NCBI RefSeq assembly: GCF_003937945.1
Contig: NZ_RSEC01000059.1
Location: forward strand, 62,001 to 126,000
DNA: 64,000 nt
DNA from: Amycolatopsis eburnea
Lineage (GTDB): Bacteria; Actinomycetota; Actinomycetes; Mycobacteriales; Pseudonocardiaceae
Direction: 5' to 3'
Shown here: piece after piece, positions 8,323 through 17,731 of the stretch
Layout: every line of letters begins with the position of its first letter
How positions within the stretch are numbered: position 1 is the stretch's first letter
Position numbers and translations under genes: made by a program
Notes under the pieces: model-generated
What the model saw: only the letters and a program-made list of their open reading frames with translations
What the model was told of the DNA's origin: nothing
Database searches by the model: none

Positions 8323-10502
8323 GCGCCCACCCCCAGCAGTTGCGCCAGGACGGGCAGCATGCGCTCCGCCCGGTCCTCGTCCAGTTCGTCGGCCACCGGC
8401 GCGCGCCGGGCGGGGCCGGTCAGGCCGGCCGCCCGGTGCCCGATCGCCCGCTTCTCGGGTCCGCTGAACGCGCCGAAGGTCCGGCGCAGCAACGGAAGCA
8501 CCTCGGTGAACACCTCCGGCGGGATCGCCGCGAGCCACGCGTCGATCACCCGCAGCAGGCCTTCGTCGTGCACCAGCAGCAGCGCGCCGCCGTCGAAGAA
8601 GCCTTCGACGTACGCCGCCCCCGCCGACGGCGTGATGCCCGGTGTCAGCGCCCGGCCCAGCCTCAGCTCGATGTCGAGCGCGTCGAGGAGGCCGCTGTCG
8701 TGCAGGATCCGGGTGAGCCGCCCGGCCAGCAACGGCGGCAGCGACGGCCGCTCCGCGAGCCGGGCCAGCGCCGTCAGCCAGCGGTCCTTGGCGTCGTCGC
8801 CCAGCAGCGACGTCGCGTCGTGCACGCCGTCGACCAGCGCGGCCAGCCGGGCCGCGGCGTCGTCGTCGATGCCGTGCGTGGCCGGGGGGAGCCCGGCGCA
8901 GATCCGGTCGAGCATGCGGTCGGCGACCGCGCGCAGCGCGCCGGTGTCGGTGCCGCGCACGTTGCCGTAGCGCGTCGCCCTGGCCAGCGCGGGCAGCGCC
9001 GACATCAGCCGCGCGACGTCGGCGTCGGCCGCCGCCCGGGCATCGAGCGCCGCGAGCGCCTCGGGCAACGCCTCCGGCAGGTCGGCGAGCAGGCAGTTCT
9101 CGACCGCCGTGGTGACCTCGTCCAGCGGCGGCATGCCCTCGACGGCGCCGCGGACCGCGGCCGTGGCCGCCGAAGGCACGGTGGTGCCGTACACCGCCGC
9201 CGCGACCAGGTCGACTTCGAACGACGGTTCCCAGGCCAGCGCCCAGGTTTCCCGGAACGTGCCCTTGTTCCGCCGCGCCGACGCCTCCCGGCTGCCCCAC
9301 TCGATGCCGAGGATCCGCAGCCGGTGCAGCAGCTTCGAGCGGTCGAGCCCGCCGGGCGTGCGCAGGTCGAGGTCGAGCTCCTTGACGATCGGATCCTTCT
9401 TGAGCCGCAGGCGTTTCGCCGTCGCGGTCAGGTCCGCGGCCAGCGGCGGCTGCGGCACCCGCTCGGGGACTTCGCCGAGCCGTTCGCCGACCACCAGCCG
9501 CCGGGTGACCAGCTCGACCTGCACCTCGTCCCCGCCGCACAGCACCGACCGGGTGGCTTCGGTGACCTCGGCGAGCCCGGCCGACGACCGCCCGCGCAGC
9601 GCCGCGAGCGCCTCGGCCAGCCGGACGGCTTCGATGACGTGCGCGGTGGAAACCGGCAGGTCCTCTTCGCGCAGCACCCCGGCCACGCCGGTCAGCCAGC
9701 GCGTGGTGACGTCCTCGGCCGTGGTGAACAGGTGGTGGTACCAGCCCGGCGACCGCACCCCCGCGCCGTACCCGCTGGCGGTGGCCAGGCGCCCGTGCGT
9801 CCACGGCACCCAGGTGCACGCGACCTTCCGCTTCGGCAGTCCTTTGAGGACGGCCTGGTCGTGCGACGCCGGCGGCAGCGGGTCGGCGAGCGCGGGCACG
9901 TGCCACGCCCCGCAGACGACGGCGATGTTGTCGTAGCCGTCCTTGCGGGTGCGGCGCAGGACCGAGCGCATGTACGCCTCGCGGCGGGCCTCGTTCCCCT
10001 TCGGCGGTTCTTCGTCTTCCCGCACCGCGGTCATCGCGTCGGCGATCACCTCGAACGGGTTTTCGCTGTCCCGCCGGGATTCGACGACGTCGTCCCACCA
10101 GCGTTCCGGGTCGTCGTACCCGCCGGCCGAAGCCAGCAGCGCCAGCGGGTCGACCGGCGGCCCGGCGTGCTCGTCCGGGCCCGCGGCGAAGGTGTTGGCG
10201 GCCGGGAGATCGCAGAACCGCACCGGGATCCCGGCTTCGCGGGCGTAGGTGAGCGCTTGCCATTCCGGGCTGAAGACGGCGAACGGCCAGAAGGCGGCGC
10301 GCGAGACGTCGTCGGTCGCGTACGCCAGCAGCGCGACCGGCGGCGCCATCGCCGGGTCTTCGGTCAGCTCGACCAGGGCGTCGGCTTCGGGCGGGCCCTC
10401 GATCAGCACGATGTCGGGCTCGAGTTCGGCGAGCCGCGCCGCCACGGCCCGGGCGGACCCCGGACCGTGGTGGCGGATGCCGAGCAGGTGGGTCGCCGTC
10501 AC
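8319..10502 (-). CDS. DUF5682-like protein of the MoxR/VWA operon
   Basis: 727 residues from a GTG start overlapping the ATPase stop. The N-terminus LLGIRHHGPGSARAVAARL and the following DIVLIEGPPEADAL are the hallmark of the DUF5682 group. A later VVCGAWHVPAL (GxxH) together with the IRHHGPG and IEGPPE motifs recalls the TraB/EreA/ChaN hydrolase clan, so a metal- or acid-base-dependent hydrolase is possible (inference). The rest is an alpha-helical repeat-like region of about 450 residues. It is cotranscribed with the MoxR ATPase and VWA genes through 4-base overlaps at both ends, which implies stoichiometric production. Confidence 0.8.
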   Translation of the reverse strand: MTATHLLGIRHHGPGSARAVAARLAELEPDIVLIEGPPEADALVELTEDPAMAPPVALLAYATDDVSRAAFWPFAVFSPEWQALTYAREAGIPVRFCDLPAANTFAAGPDEHAGPPVDPLALLASAGGYDDPERWWDDVVESRRDSENPFEVIADAMTAVREDEEPPKGNEARREAYMRSVLRRTRKDGYDNIAVVCGAWHVPALADPLPPASHDQAVLKGLPKRKVACTWVPWTHGRLATASGYGAGVRSPGWYHHLFTTAEDVTTRWLTGVAGVLREEDLPVSTAHVIEAVRLAEALAALRGRSSAGLAEVTEATRSVLCGGDEVQVELVTRRLVVGERLGEVPERVPQPPLAADLTATAKRLRLKKDPIVKELDLDLRTPGGLDRSKLLHRLRILGIEWGSREASARRNKGTFRETWALAWEPSFEVDLVAAAVYGTTVPSAATAAVRGAVEGMPPLDEVTTAVENCLLADLPEALPEALAALDARAAADADVARLMSALPALARATRYGNVRGTDTGALRAVADRMLDRICAGLPPATHGIDDDAAARLAALVDGVHDATSLLGDDAKDRWLTALARLAERPSLPPLLAGRLTRILHDSGLLDALDIELRLGRALTPGITPSAGAAYVEGFFDGGALLLVHDEGLLRVIDAWLAAIPPEVFTEVLPLLRRTFGAFSGPEKRAIGHRAAGLTGPARRAPVADELDEDRAERMLPVLAQLLGVGA

Positions 10503-11587
10503 GAAATCTCCTGGCCGGCCCGGTAGAAGTCGGCCCAGCCGTCGCGCTCGCGGACCACCGTCTCCAGGTATTCGATCCAGATCGCGCGGTCGGCCACCGG
10601 GTCCTTGACCACCGCGCCGTGGATGCCGGCCGCGACGTCGTGCGGGCGCAGCACGCCGTCGCCGAAGTGCGCCGCCAGCGCGAGGCCGCCGGTGAGCACG
10701 CTGATCGCCTCCGCGGTCGAGAGCGTGCCGGACGGCGACTTCACCGCCGTGCGGCCGTCTTCGGTGCGGCCCGAGCGCAGCTCGCGGAACACCGTGACCA
10801 CCCGGCGGATCTCGGCGAGTTCGGCGGCCTCGGCGGGCAGCTGCAGCGACTTGCCCAGCTCCGCGACCCGCCTGCTGACGATCTCGACCTCCGCGTCGGC
10901 GCTGTCCGGCAGCGGCAGCACGACCGTGTTGAACCGCCGCCGCAGCGCGCTCGACAGCTCGTTGACGCCCTTGTCGCGGTTGTTGGCCGTGGCGATCAGG
11001 TTGAAGCCGGGCCGCGCCTGCACCTCGGTGCCCAGCTCCGGGATTGGCAGCGTCTTCTCCGACAGGATGGTGATCAGCGAGTCCTGGACGTCGGCCGGGA
11101 TGCGCGTCAGCTCCTCGAGCCGGGCGAGCTTCCCGTCCCGCATCGCGTGGAGCAGCGGGCTTTCGACGAGCGCGGCCGGGCTCGGGCCCTCGGCGATCAG
11201 CCGGGCGTAGTTCCAGCCGTAGCGGATCGACTCCTCGGACGTGCCCGCCGTGCCCTGCACCAGCAGCGTCGAGTCGCCGCTGATCGCGGCCGACAGGTGT
11301 TCGGACACCCACGTCTTCGCCGTGCCCGGCACGCCGAGCAGCAGCAGCGCGCGGTCGGTGGCCAGCGTCGCGACGGCGACCTCGATCAGCCGGCGCGGGC
11401 CGACGTACTTCGGCGTGATCACGGTCCCGTCCGGCAGGGTGCCGCCGAGCAGGTACTCGACGACGGCCCACGGCGACAGGCGCCAGTTCGGCGGCTTCGC
11501 CCGGTCGTCGGCGGCGGCCAGCGCGGCCAGCTCGGCGGCGTGGTCCTGTTCGGCGTGCGGCCGGAGGACGGTGGCGGGGGCGGTCAT
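10499..11587 (-). CDS. MoxR-family AAA+ ATPase
   Basis: 362 residues. Walker A is GVPGTAKT (85-92), Walker B is the LARLEEL region (154-160), and sensor 1 is IATANNRDKG near 197, with an arginine finger in ALRRRFN. The sequence has the insertion pattern of the MoxR/YehL clade. It is expected to form a hexamer that remodels a target presented by the VWA partner encoded two genes downstream. The start is ATG at 11587, overlapping the DUF5691-like stop (ATGA). The four overlapping genes 12975-7150 are certainly one transcript. Confidence 0.9.
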   Translation of the reverse strand: MTAPATVLRPHAEQDHAAELAALAAADDRAKPPNWRLSPWAVVEYLLGGTLPDGTVITPKYVGPRRLIEVAVATLATDRALLLLGVPGTAKTWVSEHLSAAISGDSTLLVQGTAGTSEESIRYGWNYARLIAEGPSPAALVESPLLHAMRDGKLARLEELTRIPADVQDSLITILSEKTLPIPELGTEVQARPGFNLIATANNRDKGVNELSSALRRRFNTVVLPLPDSADAEVEIVSRRVAELGKSLQLPAEAAELAEIRRVVTVFRELRSGRTEDGRTAVKSPSGTLSTAEAISVLTGGLALAAHFGDGVLRPHDVAAGIHGAVVKDPVADRAIWIEYLETVVRERDGWADFYRAGQEIS

Positions 11588-12975
11588 GCGAGCTCCTCGT
11601 ACATTTCGCGGCGGAAGTTCAGCGTTTCGGTGAGCGCCCGGCGCCACGGACCGGCGTCCATGGTCAGCCGGGTGGTGGCCAGCGGGTGGCGCAGGCACGC
11701 CGCGGGGACCGCGCGGGCGATCACGACGGCGGCGTGCGAGACCAGGCGGTGGTCGTCCTGGCGGGCGATCCAGTCGAGCAGAGCGGTGCCGAGCTCCTTG
11801 GTCCACGGCCGGGGCAGCTCGTGCACCAGCCGCGCGAACGACTCGACGGGCAGCCGGCTCACCAGGTGCCCGATGGTGGCGGCCTGGGCGGCCGGGCTCA
11901 GGACGTCCAGCAGCGGCGGGGTGGTGCGCCCGCCGGGGTCGGCGCCGATGAGCGCTTTCGCCCAGGTTTCGTCGCCTTGCCGGACGGCCGCGGTGGCCCA
12001 GGAGTCGCGCAGCACGGCGGCCGGGCAGCCTTCGACGGTCATCCGCACCACCTCGGCGGGTGGCCCGAACTCGGTCCAGAAGGCCAGGGGAGCGGCCGCG
12101 ACGAGGGTGCGCAGCCGGACCGTGCCCTCGCCGCGTTCGCCTTGCGGCAGCGCGATTTCGAGCACCCGGCCGCGGCGGCGGACCAGCGGGCGCAGCCGTT
12201 CGGCCATGCTTTCGCCGTACCGGGTGCCGGGCAGCCGCCCGAGCAGCTCGGCGGCGCGCTCCCGGACGGCGGCCGCCCGGTCGGTCAGCGCGGCTTCGAG
12301 GAAGGCTTCGTCCTCGGGTCGCAGGTGCGCGGCGAGGACGCCGAGGAAGTCCGAGCGGACGTCGGCGGGTTCGCTCTTCCACGAGCCGGCGAGGGCTTCG
12401 CGGGCTTCTTCGGGCGCTTCGGCCAGCTTGGCGGCCAGCCAGCGGCGGCGCTGGGCGAGGCTGCCGTACTGCCAGACGTCTTGCGTGCCGGTGGTTTCCG
12501 CCGGGGCGGCGAGGAAGGACCAGTCCGGGTTCCGCTGCCCGAGCCAGGCCCCGACGGGCCCGGCGACCGCGACGAGCGGCCCCCGCAGTGCGGCTTTCGT
12601 GCGCGCGGCTTCGGCGAGCAGCGGGAGGGTTTCGGGCGGGACGCGGTAGTTCGTGCCTGCGACGATGCCGAGCCATTCCAGGAGCAGGTCGGGATGGCTG
12701 GCGGCGAGCAGCCGGGCCAGCCGTTCCCGCGCGAGCGGCGGCACGAAGGGCCGTTCGTCCTCGGCGGCGACGGGAAGCGGGCGCACGTCGTGGAGCGGCT
12801 GCCTTCCGGCGCGCCGGAAGGTGGTGAGCACGGCTGCGGCCGCGAGGAGCTGCTCGGCGGGGTCTTCGCGGTCTTCGGCGAGCGGGCGCACGGCCGGGGG
12901 GAGGCTCGAGAGATCGAGGGTGCGGCGGCGGGTGCCGAGGAGGGCGGTGCCGACGAGGTCTTCCCAGGCTTTCAC
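11584..12975 (-). CDS. DUF5691-like helical-repeat protein
   Basis: 463 residues from a GTG start, 46 bases after the SWIM-gene stop. The N-terminus WEDLVGTALLGTRRR is typical of the DUF5691 proteins that sit beside SWIM and MoxR genes in actinomycetes. The body is rich in Leu/Ala helices with HEAT-like segments (RPEDEAFLEAALTDRAAAVR, then ERAAELLGRLPG). No catalytic motif is evident. A scaffolding role in the operon's complex is a guess from composition and context. Confidence 0.75.
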   Translation of the reverse strand: MKAWEDLVGTALLGTRRRTLDLSSLPPAVRPLAEDREDPAEQLLAAAAVLTTFRRAGRQPLHDVRPLPVAAEDERPFVPPLARERLARLLAASHPDLLLEWLGIVAGTNYRVPPETLPLLAEAARTKAALRGPLVAVAGPVGAWLGQRNPDWSFLAAPAETTGTQDVWQYGSLAQRRRWLAAKLAEAPEEAREALAGSWKSEPADVRSDFLGVLAAHLRPEDEAFLEAALTDRAAAVRERAAELLGRLPGTRYGESMAERLRPLVRRRGRVLEIALPQGERGEGTVRLRTLVAAAPLAFWTEFGPPAEVVRMTVEGCPAAVLRDSWATAAVRQGDETWAKALIGADPGGRTTPPLLDVLSPAAQAATIGHLVSRLPVESFARLVHELPRPWTKELGTALLDWIARQDDHRLVSHAAVVIARAVPAACLRHPLATTRLTMDAGPWRRALTETLNFRREMYEELA

Positions 12976-13021
12976 GGTTTCACCGCCTTCCGGTGCGGGT
13001 GGGTTCGGGTCGGGGAAAGGT

Positions 13022-14341
13022 TCACAGCCGCACCGCCCGGTTTTCGTGCCAGCACGTCAGCGGGCGCAAGCCTGCCTGGCTCCACTCGCCCGCCACCGTC
13101 AGGGGCTGCCCCGCCGACATCGCCAGCAGGGGCCACGGGAACGCGTACGGGACCAGCGGAAGCGCGGTTCCGTCCTTTTCGGACAGACACCAGCCGCCCG
13201 CGTGTTCGGCCGGGGTCACCGCCGACAGGAGGACCGGCCAGCGTTCCAGCCACGGGTCCGCGGCCATCGCCTCCGCGTACGCCGCCAGCGCGGCCGGGAT
13301 CGAGCCGCCCTCGGCGGCCGGGGCCGCGAGGGGGATGCCGCGCTCCACCACCATCGCGCGCAACGGTGCCGCGCCCGGGTAGAACGCCAGCTCCGCCGTG
13401 AGCAGGTGGCCCGGTGGCAGGGACGCGTCGAGTGGCCGGCCCGGTGGGGCGAAGGACAGCACCAGCGCGTCCCGGCCCGTGCCGCGGCCGCGCAGCCACG
13501 TGCGGCGGGTGAGCAGGCGGTCGTTCTCCTCGTCGGCCGCGCCGGTGATCAGCCAGTCGTCCGAGACGCGCTCGCCGGTCTCCAGGACGCGGGCCGTCTC
13601 CACCGAGAAGCCCAGCCGGGTGCGGACGGTCTCCGCCAGTGGCAGTGGCAGCGAATCCAGCCGGCCGGCCGCGTCGGCCAGCAAGTACAGCAGCGACAGC
13701 TCGGACAGCAGCGCCTCCGGCCAGTCGCGGCGCCCGACGGTGCCGGCCGCCCGGCGCAGGCCGCCCGCGAGGCCGGACGCCTGCGCGTCGACCATGCGGG
13801 CCGCGACCGTGCGCAGCTCCTCGCCGCCGTTGCGGTCGAAGCCCGCGAACCCGGCGCCGATCCGGTCGGTCAGCCAGACTTTCAGTTCGGCGACACCGCC
13901 TTCGACGCGCGCGGCACGTTCGCCTGCCCGGCGCGCAGCGGCTTCTTCGTCCTTCGGCCCGGCCGCTTCCGCGCGTTTCTCCGCCCGCCGGGCGCGATCG
14001 GCGCGTTCGGCCAGCCACGTGTGCACCCACTCCGGCTCGGGTCCGGTGTCGATCTTCCCGGCCGCCCACAGCATCAGCAGCCCCAGCGCGTGCTTGCACG
14101 GGAACTTCCGGCTGGGACAGGAACACCGGAACGCGGGCTCGGCGAGCTCGACGCACGTCTGGTACGGCTTCTTGCCACTGCCCTGGCAGAAGCCCCACAC
14201 GGCGTCTTCGGACGCACCCGCGCCCGACCACTTCGCCGGCACCGCGAGCGCCCGGCCCGCCTTCTCCGACGCGGGATCCGGCGCCAGCCCGGCCACGCGC
14301 TCCGCGGTCCACGGCACTGCCGTCACCACCTGTCCCCCCAC
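13022..14341 (-). CDS. SWIM zinc-finger protein, first gene of the MoxR/VWA operon
   Basis: 439 residues. The SWIM motif CxCx6CxH is at Cys73, Cys75, Cys82 and His84 (RCSCPSRKFPCKH), preceded by a Gly/Lys-rich segment GSGKKPYQTCVEL that commonly leads into SWIM domains. The remainder is helical and unrecognised. SWIM fingers bind nucleic acid or protein. A GTG at 14341 gives the longest form; a GTG seven codons in is an alternative. Upstream lies the divergent PadR gene, so the 90-base gap should hold the operon promoter. Confidence 0.82.
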   Translation of the reverse strand: MGGQVVTAVPWTAERVAGLAPDPASEKAGRALAVPAKWSGAGASEDAVWGFCQGSGKKPYQTCVELAEPAFRCSCPSRKFPCKHALGLLMLWAAGKIDTGPEPEWVHTWLAERADRARRAEKRAEAAGPKDEEAAARRAGERAARVEGGVAELKVWLTDRIGAGFAGFDRNGGEELRTVAARMVDAQASGLAGGLRRAAGTVGRRDWPEALLSELSLLYLLADAAGRLDSLPLPLAETVRTRLGFSVETARVLETGERVSDDWLITGAADEENDRLLTRRTWLRGRGTGRDALVLSFAPPGRPLDASLPPGHLLTAELAFYPGAAPLRAMVVERGIPLAAPAAEGGSIPAALAAYAEAMAADPWLERWPVLLSAVTPAEHAGGWCLSEKDGTALPLVPYAFPWPLLAMSAGQPLTVAGEWSQAGLRPLTCWHENRAVRL

Positions 14342-14408
14342 TGTGCTCCCTCGCTTTCCGGTACTCGCTGAAGCATGCCAGCACCCACCGACAATTTCCG
14401 GAAGCCGA

Positions 14409-14428
14409 GTATTCTAGTGCTAGAGTAC
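14409..14428. promoter_or_regulatory. Likely PadR operator
   Basis: The imperfect palindrome GTATTCTAGTGCTAGAGTAC ends 4 bases before the PadR start codon. The position fits an autoregulatory PadR site, and the transcript is probably leaderless or has a very short leader. Confidence 0.6.
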
Positions 14429-14432
14429 GAGC

Positions 14433-14942
14433 GTGCTCACCGACGCGGAACTGACGGTGCTCGGCCTGGTGGTCGAGCGGCCGAGGCACGGCTACGAGCT
14501 GGACGAAGTCGTCTCCGAACGCGGCATGCGCGAGTGGACGGCGCTCGGGTTCAGCTCGATCTACTACGTGCTCGGCAAACTCCGCGACCGCGGCCTGGTC
14601 ACCGAAGTCGAGCAGGACCGCGCGCACGCCAAGGCGAAGAAGACGTACACGGCGACGGACGCGGGCCGTCAGGCGTGCGCGGCCGCCGCGGAGGCCGCCA
14701 TCGCCGAACTGCGGCCGGTGCACCCGCCGGTGCTCGTCGGGCTGGCGAACAGCCCGGCCGTGCCGCCCGCGCGGGTCGCCGCGGCGCTGGCCCGGCGGGC
14801 CGAAGCGGTCGCGGAGCGGCTGGCCGAAGTCCGGCGCGCGGCCGCGGCCCAGCCGGACGCGCCGCCGTTCGTCCGGGCGATCTTCGACTACTCGATCGCG
14901 CAGCTCGAAGCGGAAGCCATGTGGCTGGAGGGGATGTCCTGA
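14433..14942 (+). CDS. PadR-family transcriptional regulator
   Basis: 169 residues, GTG start. The N-terminus carries the PadR winged helix (LTVLGLVVERPRHGYELDE, then FSSIYYVLGKLRDRGLV and the KKTYTATDAGR wing). The C-terminal half is a helical dimerisation region (AEAVAERLAEV). The stop overlaps the ATG of the GyrI-like gene by one base, so the two are cotranscribed. This is the common actinobacterial pattern of a PadR sensor paired with a small-molecule-binding protein. Confidence 0.88.
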   Translation: MLTDAELTVLGLVVERPRHGYELDEVVSERGMREWTALGFSSIYYVLGKLRDRGLVTEVEQDRAHAKAKKTYTATDAGRQACAAAAEAAIAELRPVHPPVLVGLANSPAVPPARVAAALARRAEAVAERLAEVRRAAAAQPDAPPFVRAIFDYSIAQLEAEAMWLEGMS

Positions 14943-15541
14943 TGCCGTACGACCTGAAGAAAGAGCTGAAGCAGCTGTACGCGCCCAAGAACACCGACTG
15001 GGCGCTGCTCGACGTACCCGAGCAGCGGTTCCTCGCGATCGACGGCCGCGGCAACCCGAACACGGCCGAGGCCTACCGGACGGCCGTCGAAGCGCTCTAC
15101 GCCTTCGCGTACACGATCAAGATGACGGCGAAGAGCCGCGGCGAAGACTTCGTGGTCGGGCCGCTGGAAGGTCTGTGGTGGGCGGACGACTACGCGGCTT
15201 TCACCGTGCGGGCCAAGGACTCCTGGCAGTGGACGATGCTCATCGCGCAGCCGCCGTGGATCGGGGAGGACGCCGTCGAGGAGGCGCGGGAAACCGTGCG
15301 GCGCAAGAAGAAGATCGACGCGCCGGTCCGGCTCGAGAAGCTGCACGAGGGGCGGTGCGCGCAGGCGCTCCACATCGGCTCGTACGACGACGAAGGCCCG
15401 CTGCTCGCCCGGCTGCACGACGAGTTCCTGACGCGGCAAGGACTCGAGCCGGCAGGCTTGCACCACGAGGTCTACCTCGGCGACCCGCGGCGGGTGGCGC
15501 CCGAGAAGCTCAAGACGGTGCTGCGTCAGCCGGTGAGCTGA
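14942..15541 (+). CDS. GyrI-like small-molecule-binding protein
   Basis: 199 residues. The sequence LLDVPEQRFLAIDGRGNPNT and the closing LHHEVYLGDPRRVAPEKLKTVLRQP are typical of the GyrI/SHS2-like family found beside regulators. The family binds or hydrolyses hydrophobic drugs. A Trp/Tyr-rich centre (GLWWADDYAAF, DSWQWTMLI) may line a ligand pocket. Translationally coupled to the PadR gene, whose signal it probably senses or sequesters. Confidence 0.82.
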   Translation: MPYDLKKELKQLYAPKNTDWALLDVPEQRFLAIDGRGNPNTAEAYRTAVEALYAFAYTIKMTAKSRGEDFVVGPLEGLWWADDYAAFTVRAKDSWQWTMLIAQPPWIGEDAVEEARETVRRKKKIDAPVRLEKLHEGRCAQALHIGSYDDEGPLLARLHDEFLTRQGLEPAGLHHEVYLGDPRRVAPEKLKTVLRQPVS

Positions 15542-15565
15542 CCGAGCGCCGCCAGCCGATCCCAA

Positions 15566-15650
15566 GCGCCCCAAGGCGGCCTTGGTTGCGTCAGACGCAC
15601 CGAAGGCCGCCTTGGGTGCGTCTGACGCACCGAAGGCCACATTGGGGCGC
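15566..15650. repeat. 85-bp intergenic palindromic repeat, copy 1
   Basis: The element starts GCGCCCCAAGG and ends in its near reverse complement. Inside are two 13-bp palindromes, TGCGTCAGACGCA and TGCGTCTGACGCA, and three AAGG-CCTT blocks. It is 85 bp, the same length as the copy at 27674-27758, and aligns best to that copy's reverse complement. It lies between the convergent GyrI-like and acyl-CoA synthetase genes and may double as a bidirectional terminator. Confidence 0.88.
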
Positions 15651-15664
15651 GGGGAACCGGGGGC

Positions 15665-17731
15665 TCAGTACTCGGAGGTCACCGGCCAGGTGTCGTCGTG
15701 CAGGAGGCGCTTGAGGATCTTGCCCGTCGCGTTGCGGGGGAGGTCCGGCACGAAGTAGACGTCCCGCGGCACCGCGAACCGCGCCAGCCGCTGGTGGATG
15801 TACGCCCGGATGTCCTCCGCGTGCAGCGAAGCGCCGCGCCTCGGCACGACGTACGCGGCCAGGCGCTGGCCCCACTCCGCGTCCGCCACCCCGACCACCG
15901 CCGCGTCGTGGACGCCGGGCAGGGCGACCAGGGCCTCCTCGACCGGGCGGGGGAAGACGTTCTCGCCGCCGGACACGATCATCTCGTCGGCGCGGCCGGT
16001 GACGAACAGGCGGCCGGCCGCGTCGAGGTAGCCGACGTCGCCGGTGGCCATCAGGTCCGCCGCGCGGGCCGGGTCGGTGCCGTTGGTGTAGCCGTCGAAG
16101 AGCATGTCGTTGCCGACGAAGATCTGGCCTTCGCCGCCGGGCGGGACCGGCTTGCGGTCCTCGTCGAGGATGGCCAGCCGGGTGCCGAGCAGGCAGCGGC
16201 CCGCCGTCGTCGGGGCCGCGCGCAGGTCGGCAGGGTCGGCGATGCTCGCCCAGGACACCTCGGTGGAACCGTAGAAGTTGTAGAGGACGTCGCCGAAGGT
16301 GTCCATGAACGCGGTCACGAATGCGCCCGACATCGCCGAGCCGCTGCTCGCCACGATCCGCAGGGACGACAGGTCGTAGCGCGCGCGGACCCGTTCGGGC
16401 AGGTCCATGATCCGCTGCAGCATGATCGGCACGACGAACAGCGCGTCGCACTTCTGCTCGGCGATCGTCCGCAACGTCTCTTCGGCGTCGAACTTCCGGG
16501 TCAGCGCCAGCGACGCCCGCAGCGCCATGCCGATCTGCATCGCGGCGAGGCCCCAGCTGTGGAACAGCGGCGCCGCGACGAGGATCCGGTCGGCGGCGCG
16601 CAGCGGGATGCGGTCGAGGATCGCCGCGGCCGACCCCAGGCCTTTCGGCGTCGGACGGCGGGCGCCCTTCGGCGTCCCGGTGGTGCCGGAGGTGAGCACG
16701 ACCAGCCGGCCCGGCCGCTCGACCGGCTTCGGCGGGTCGGCGGGCGCGGCGTGGATCAGCTCGTCGACGGTCGGGTAGCCGGCGTCGGCGTCCGGCCAGG
16801 TGCTGATCCGGGCGAAGTCGCCGGGGACGTTCGCGATGGTCAGCGCGAACTCGTCGTCGGCCAGCACGGCGGACGGCTTGTGCTCGGCGAGCACGTCCTT
16901 GACCGACGCCGTGGAGAGGCCGGTGTTCAGCAGGACGACGTCGGCGCCGAGCTTGGAGGCCGCGACGAACGACTCGACCATCGCGGAGTGGTTGCGGCAC
17001 ATCAGCGCGATCCGGTCGCGTTCGGCGACGCCGAGCTCGCTCAGCGCGTTGGCGAGCCGGTTGCTGCGCTCCTGGACCTGGCGGAAGGTGCGGAGGTTGC
17101 GCTCGTCGTGCAGGGCGGGCTGGTCGGGGACGCGGCCCGCGGCGGCCTGGTAGCCGCCCGCGACGGTGGCGCCCCACTGCGCGAGGGACTGCAGCTGGCG
17201 GGCCAGCTTGTCCGGTCGGGCCGGGCTGAGCACGCCGGCGCGCAGCAGCACGCTCGTGGTGCGCAGCTTGGTCGCCTTGTTGCCGTCGCGGTCGGGGTCG
17301 GGGTCGGGCTGCCCGGCCAGGTGCAGGTCGAGCCGCCGCGCCAGCGCACGGACGTCCTTCTTGATCGACGAGACCAGGTCGAGGTAGGCCGGCGGCAGCA
17401 TCATCCGCACGAACAGCTCGGTCTTGCCGCCCGCCAGCGGTCTCAGCTCCAGGGAGACCCACGTGCCCTCGTCCGGGACGCCGCACCACACCACGTGCTC
17501 GCCCGGCCGGTACACGACGGCCTGCACCTGTGCCTCCAGCATCGGCCCGCGCTCGGGGACGATCCGGATCACGCCCTTCGGCCCGCGGCCGCGCGAGGCC
17601 GGTTCCTGGACCTCGCACCAGCTGATCTCCGGCACGAACCGCGCGTACCACTCCGGCGATCCGACGATCTGCCACACCACGTCCGGCGTGTGCCCGACCA
17701 CCGCACTCGCCTCGACCACATCGTCACGCAT
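15665..17731 (-). CDS. SRPBCC domain fused to acyl-CoA synthetase (AMP-binding enzyme)
   Basis: 688 residues. Residues 1 to about 140 form an SRPBCC/START-like lipid-binding module (VVWQIVGSPEWYARFVPEI, HVVWCGVPDEGTW). Residues from about 190 are a full ANL ligase: P-loop LTSGTTGTPKGARR, YGSTEVSW, GDVGYLD and the C-terminal catalytic lysine in NATGKILKR. It should activate a carboxylic acid to its acyl-AMP and CoA thioester. The fused pocket might present a hydrophobic acid to the ligase. The linker contains an Asp-rich DPDPDRDG stretch. Substrate unknown. It is transcribed alone, convergent with the PadR operon. Confidence 0.88.
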   Translation of the reverse strand: MRDDVVEASAVVGHTPDVVWQIVGSPEWYARFVPEISWCEVQEPASRGRGPKGVIRIVPERGPMLEAQVQAVVYRPGEHVVWCGVPDEGTWVSLELRPLAGGKTELFVRMMLPPAYLDLVSSIKKDVRALARRLDLHLAGQPDPDPDRDGNKATKLRTTSVLLRAGVLSPARPDKLARQLQSLAQWGATVAGGYQAAAGRVPDQPALHDERNLRTFRQVQERSNRLANALSELGVAERDRIALMCRNHSAMVESFVAASKLGADVVLLNTGLSTASVKDVLAEHKPSAVLADDEFALTIANVPGDFARISTWPDADAGYPTVDELIHAAPADPPKPVERPGRLVVLTSGTTGTPKGARRPTPKGLGSAAAILDRIPLRAADRILVAAPLFHSWGLAAMQIGMALRASLALTRKFDAEETLRTIAEQKCDALFVVPIMLQRIMDLPERVRARYDLSSLRIVASSGSAMSGAFVTAFMDTFGDVLYNFYGSTEVSWASIADPADLRAAPTTAGRCLLGTRLAILDEDRKPVPPGGEGQIFVGNDMLFDGYTNGTDPARAADLMATGDVGYLDAAGRLFVTGRADEMIVSGGENVFPRPVEEALVALPGVHDAAVVGVADAEWGQRLAAYVVPRRGASLHAEDIRAYIHQRLARFAVPRDVYFVPDLPRNATGKILKRLLHDDTWPVTSEY

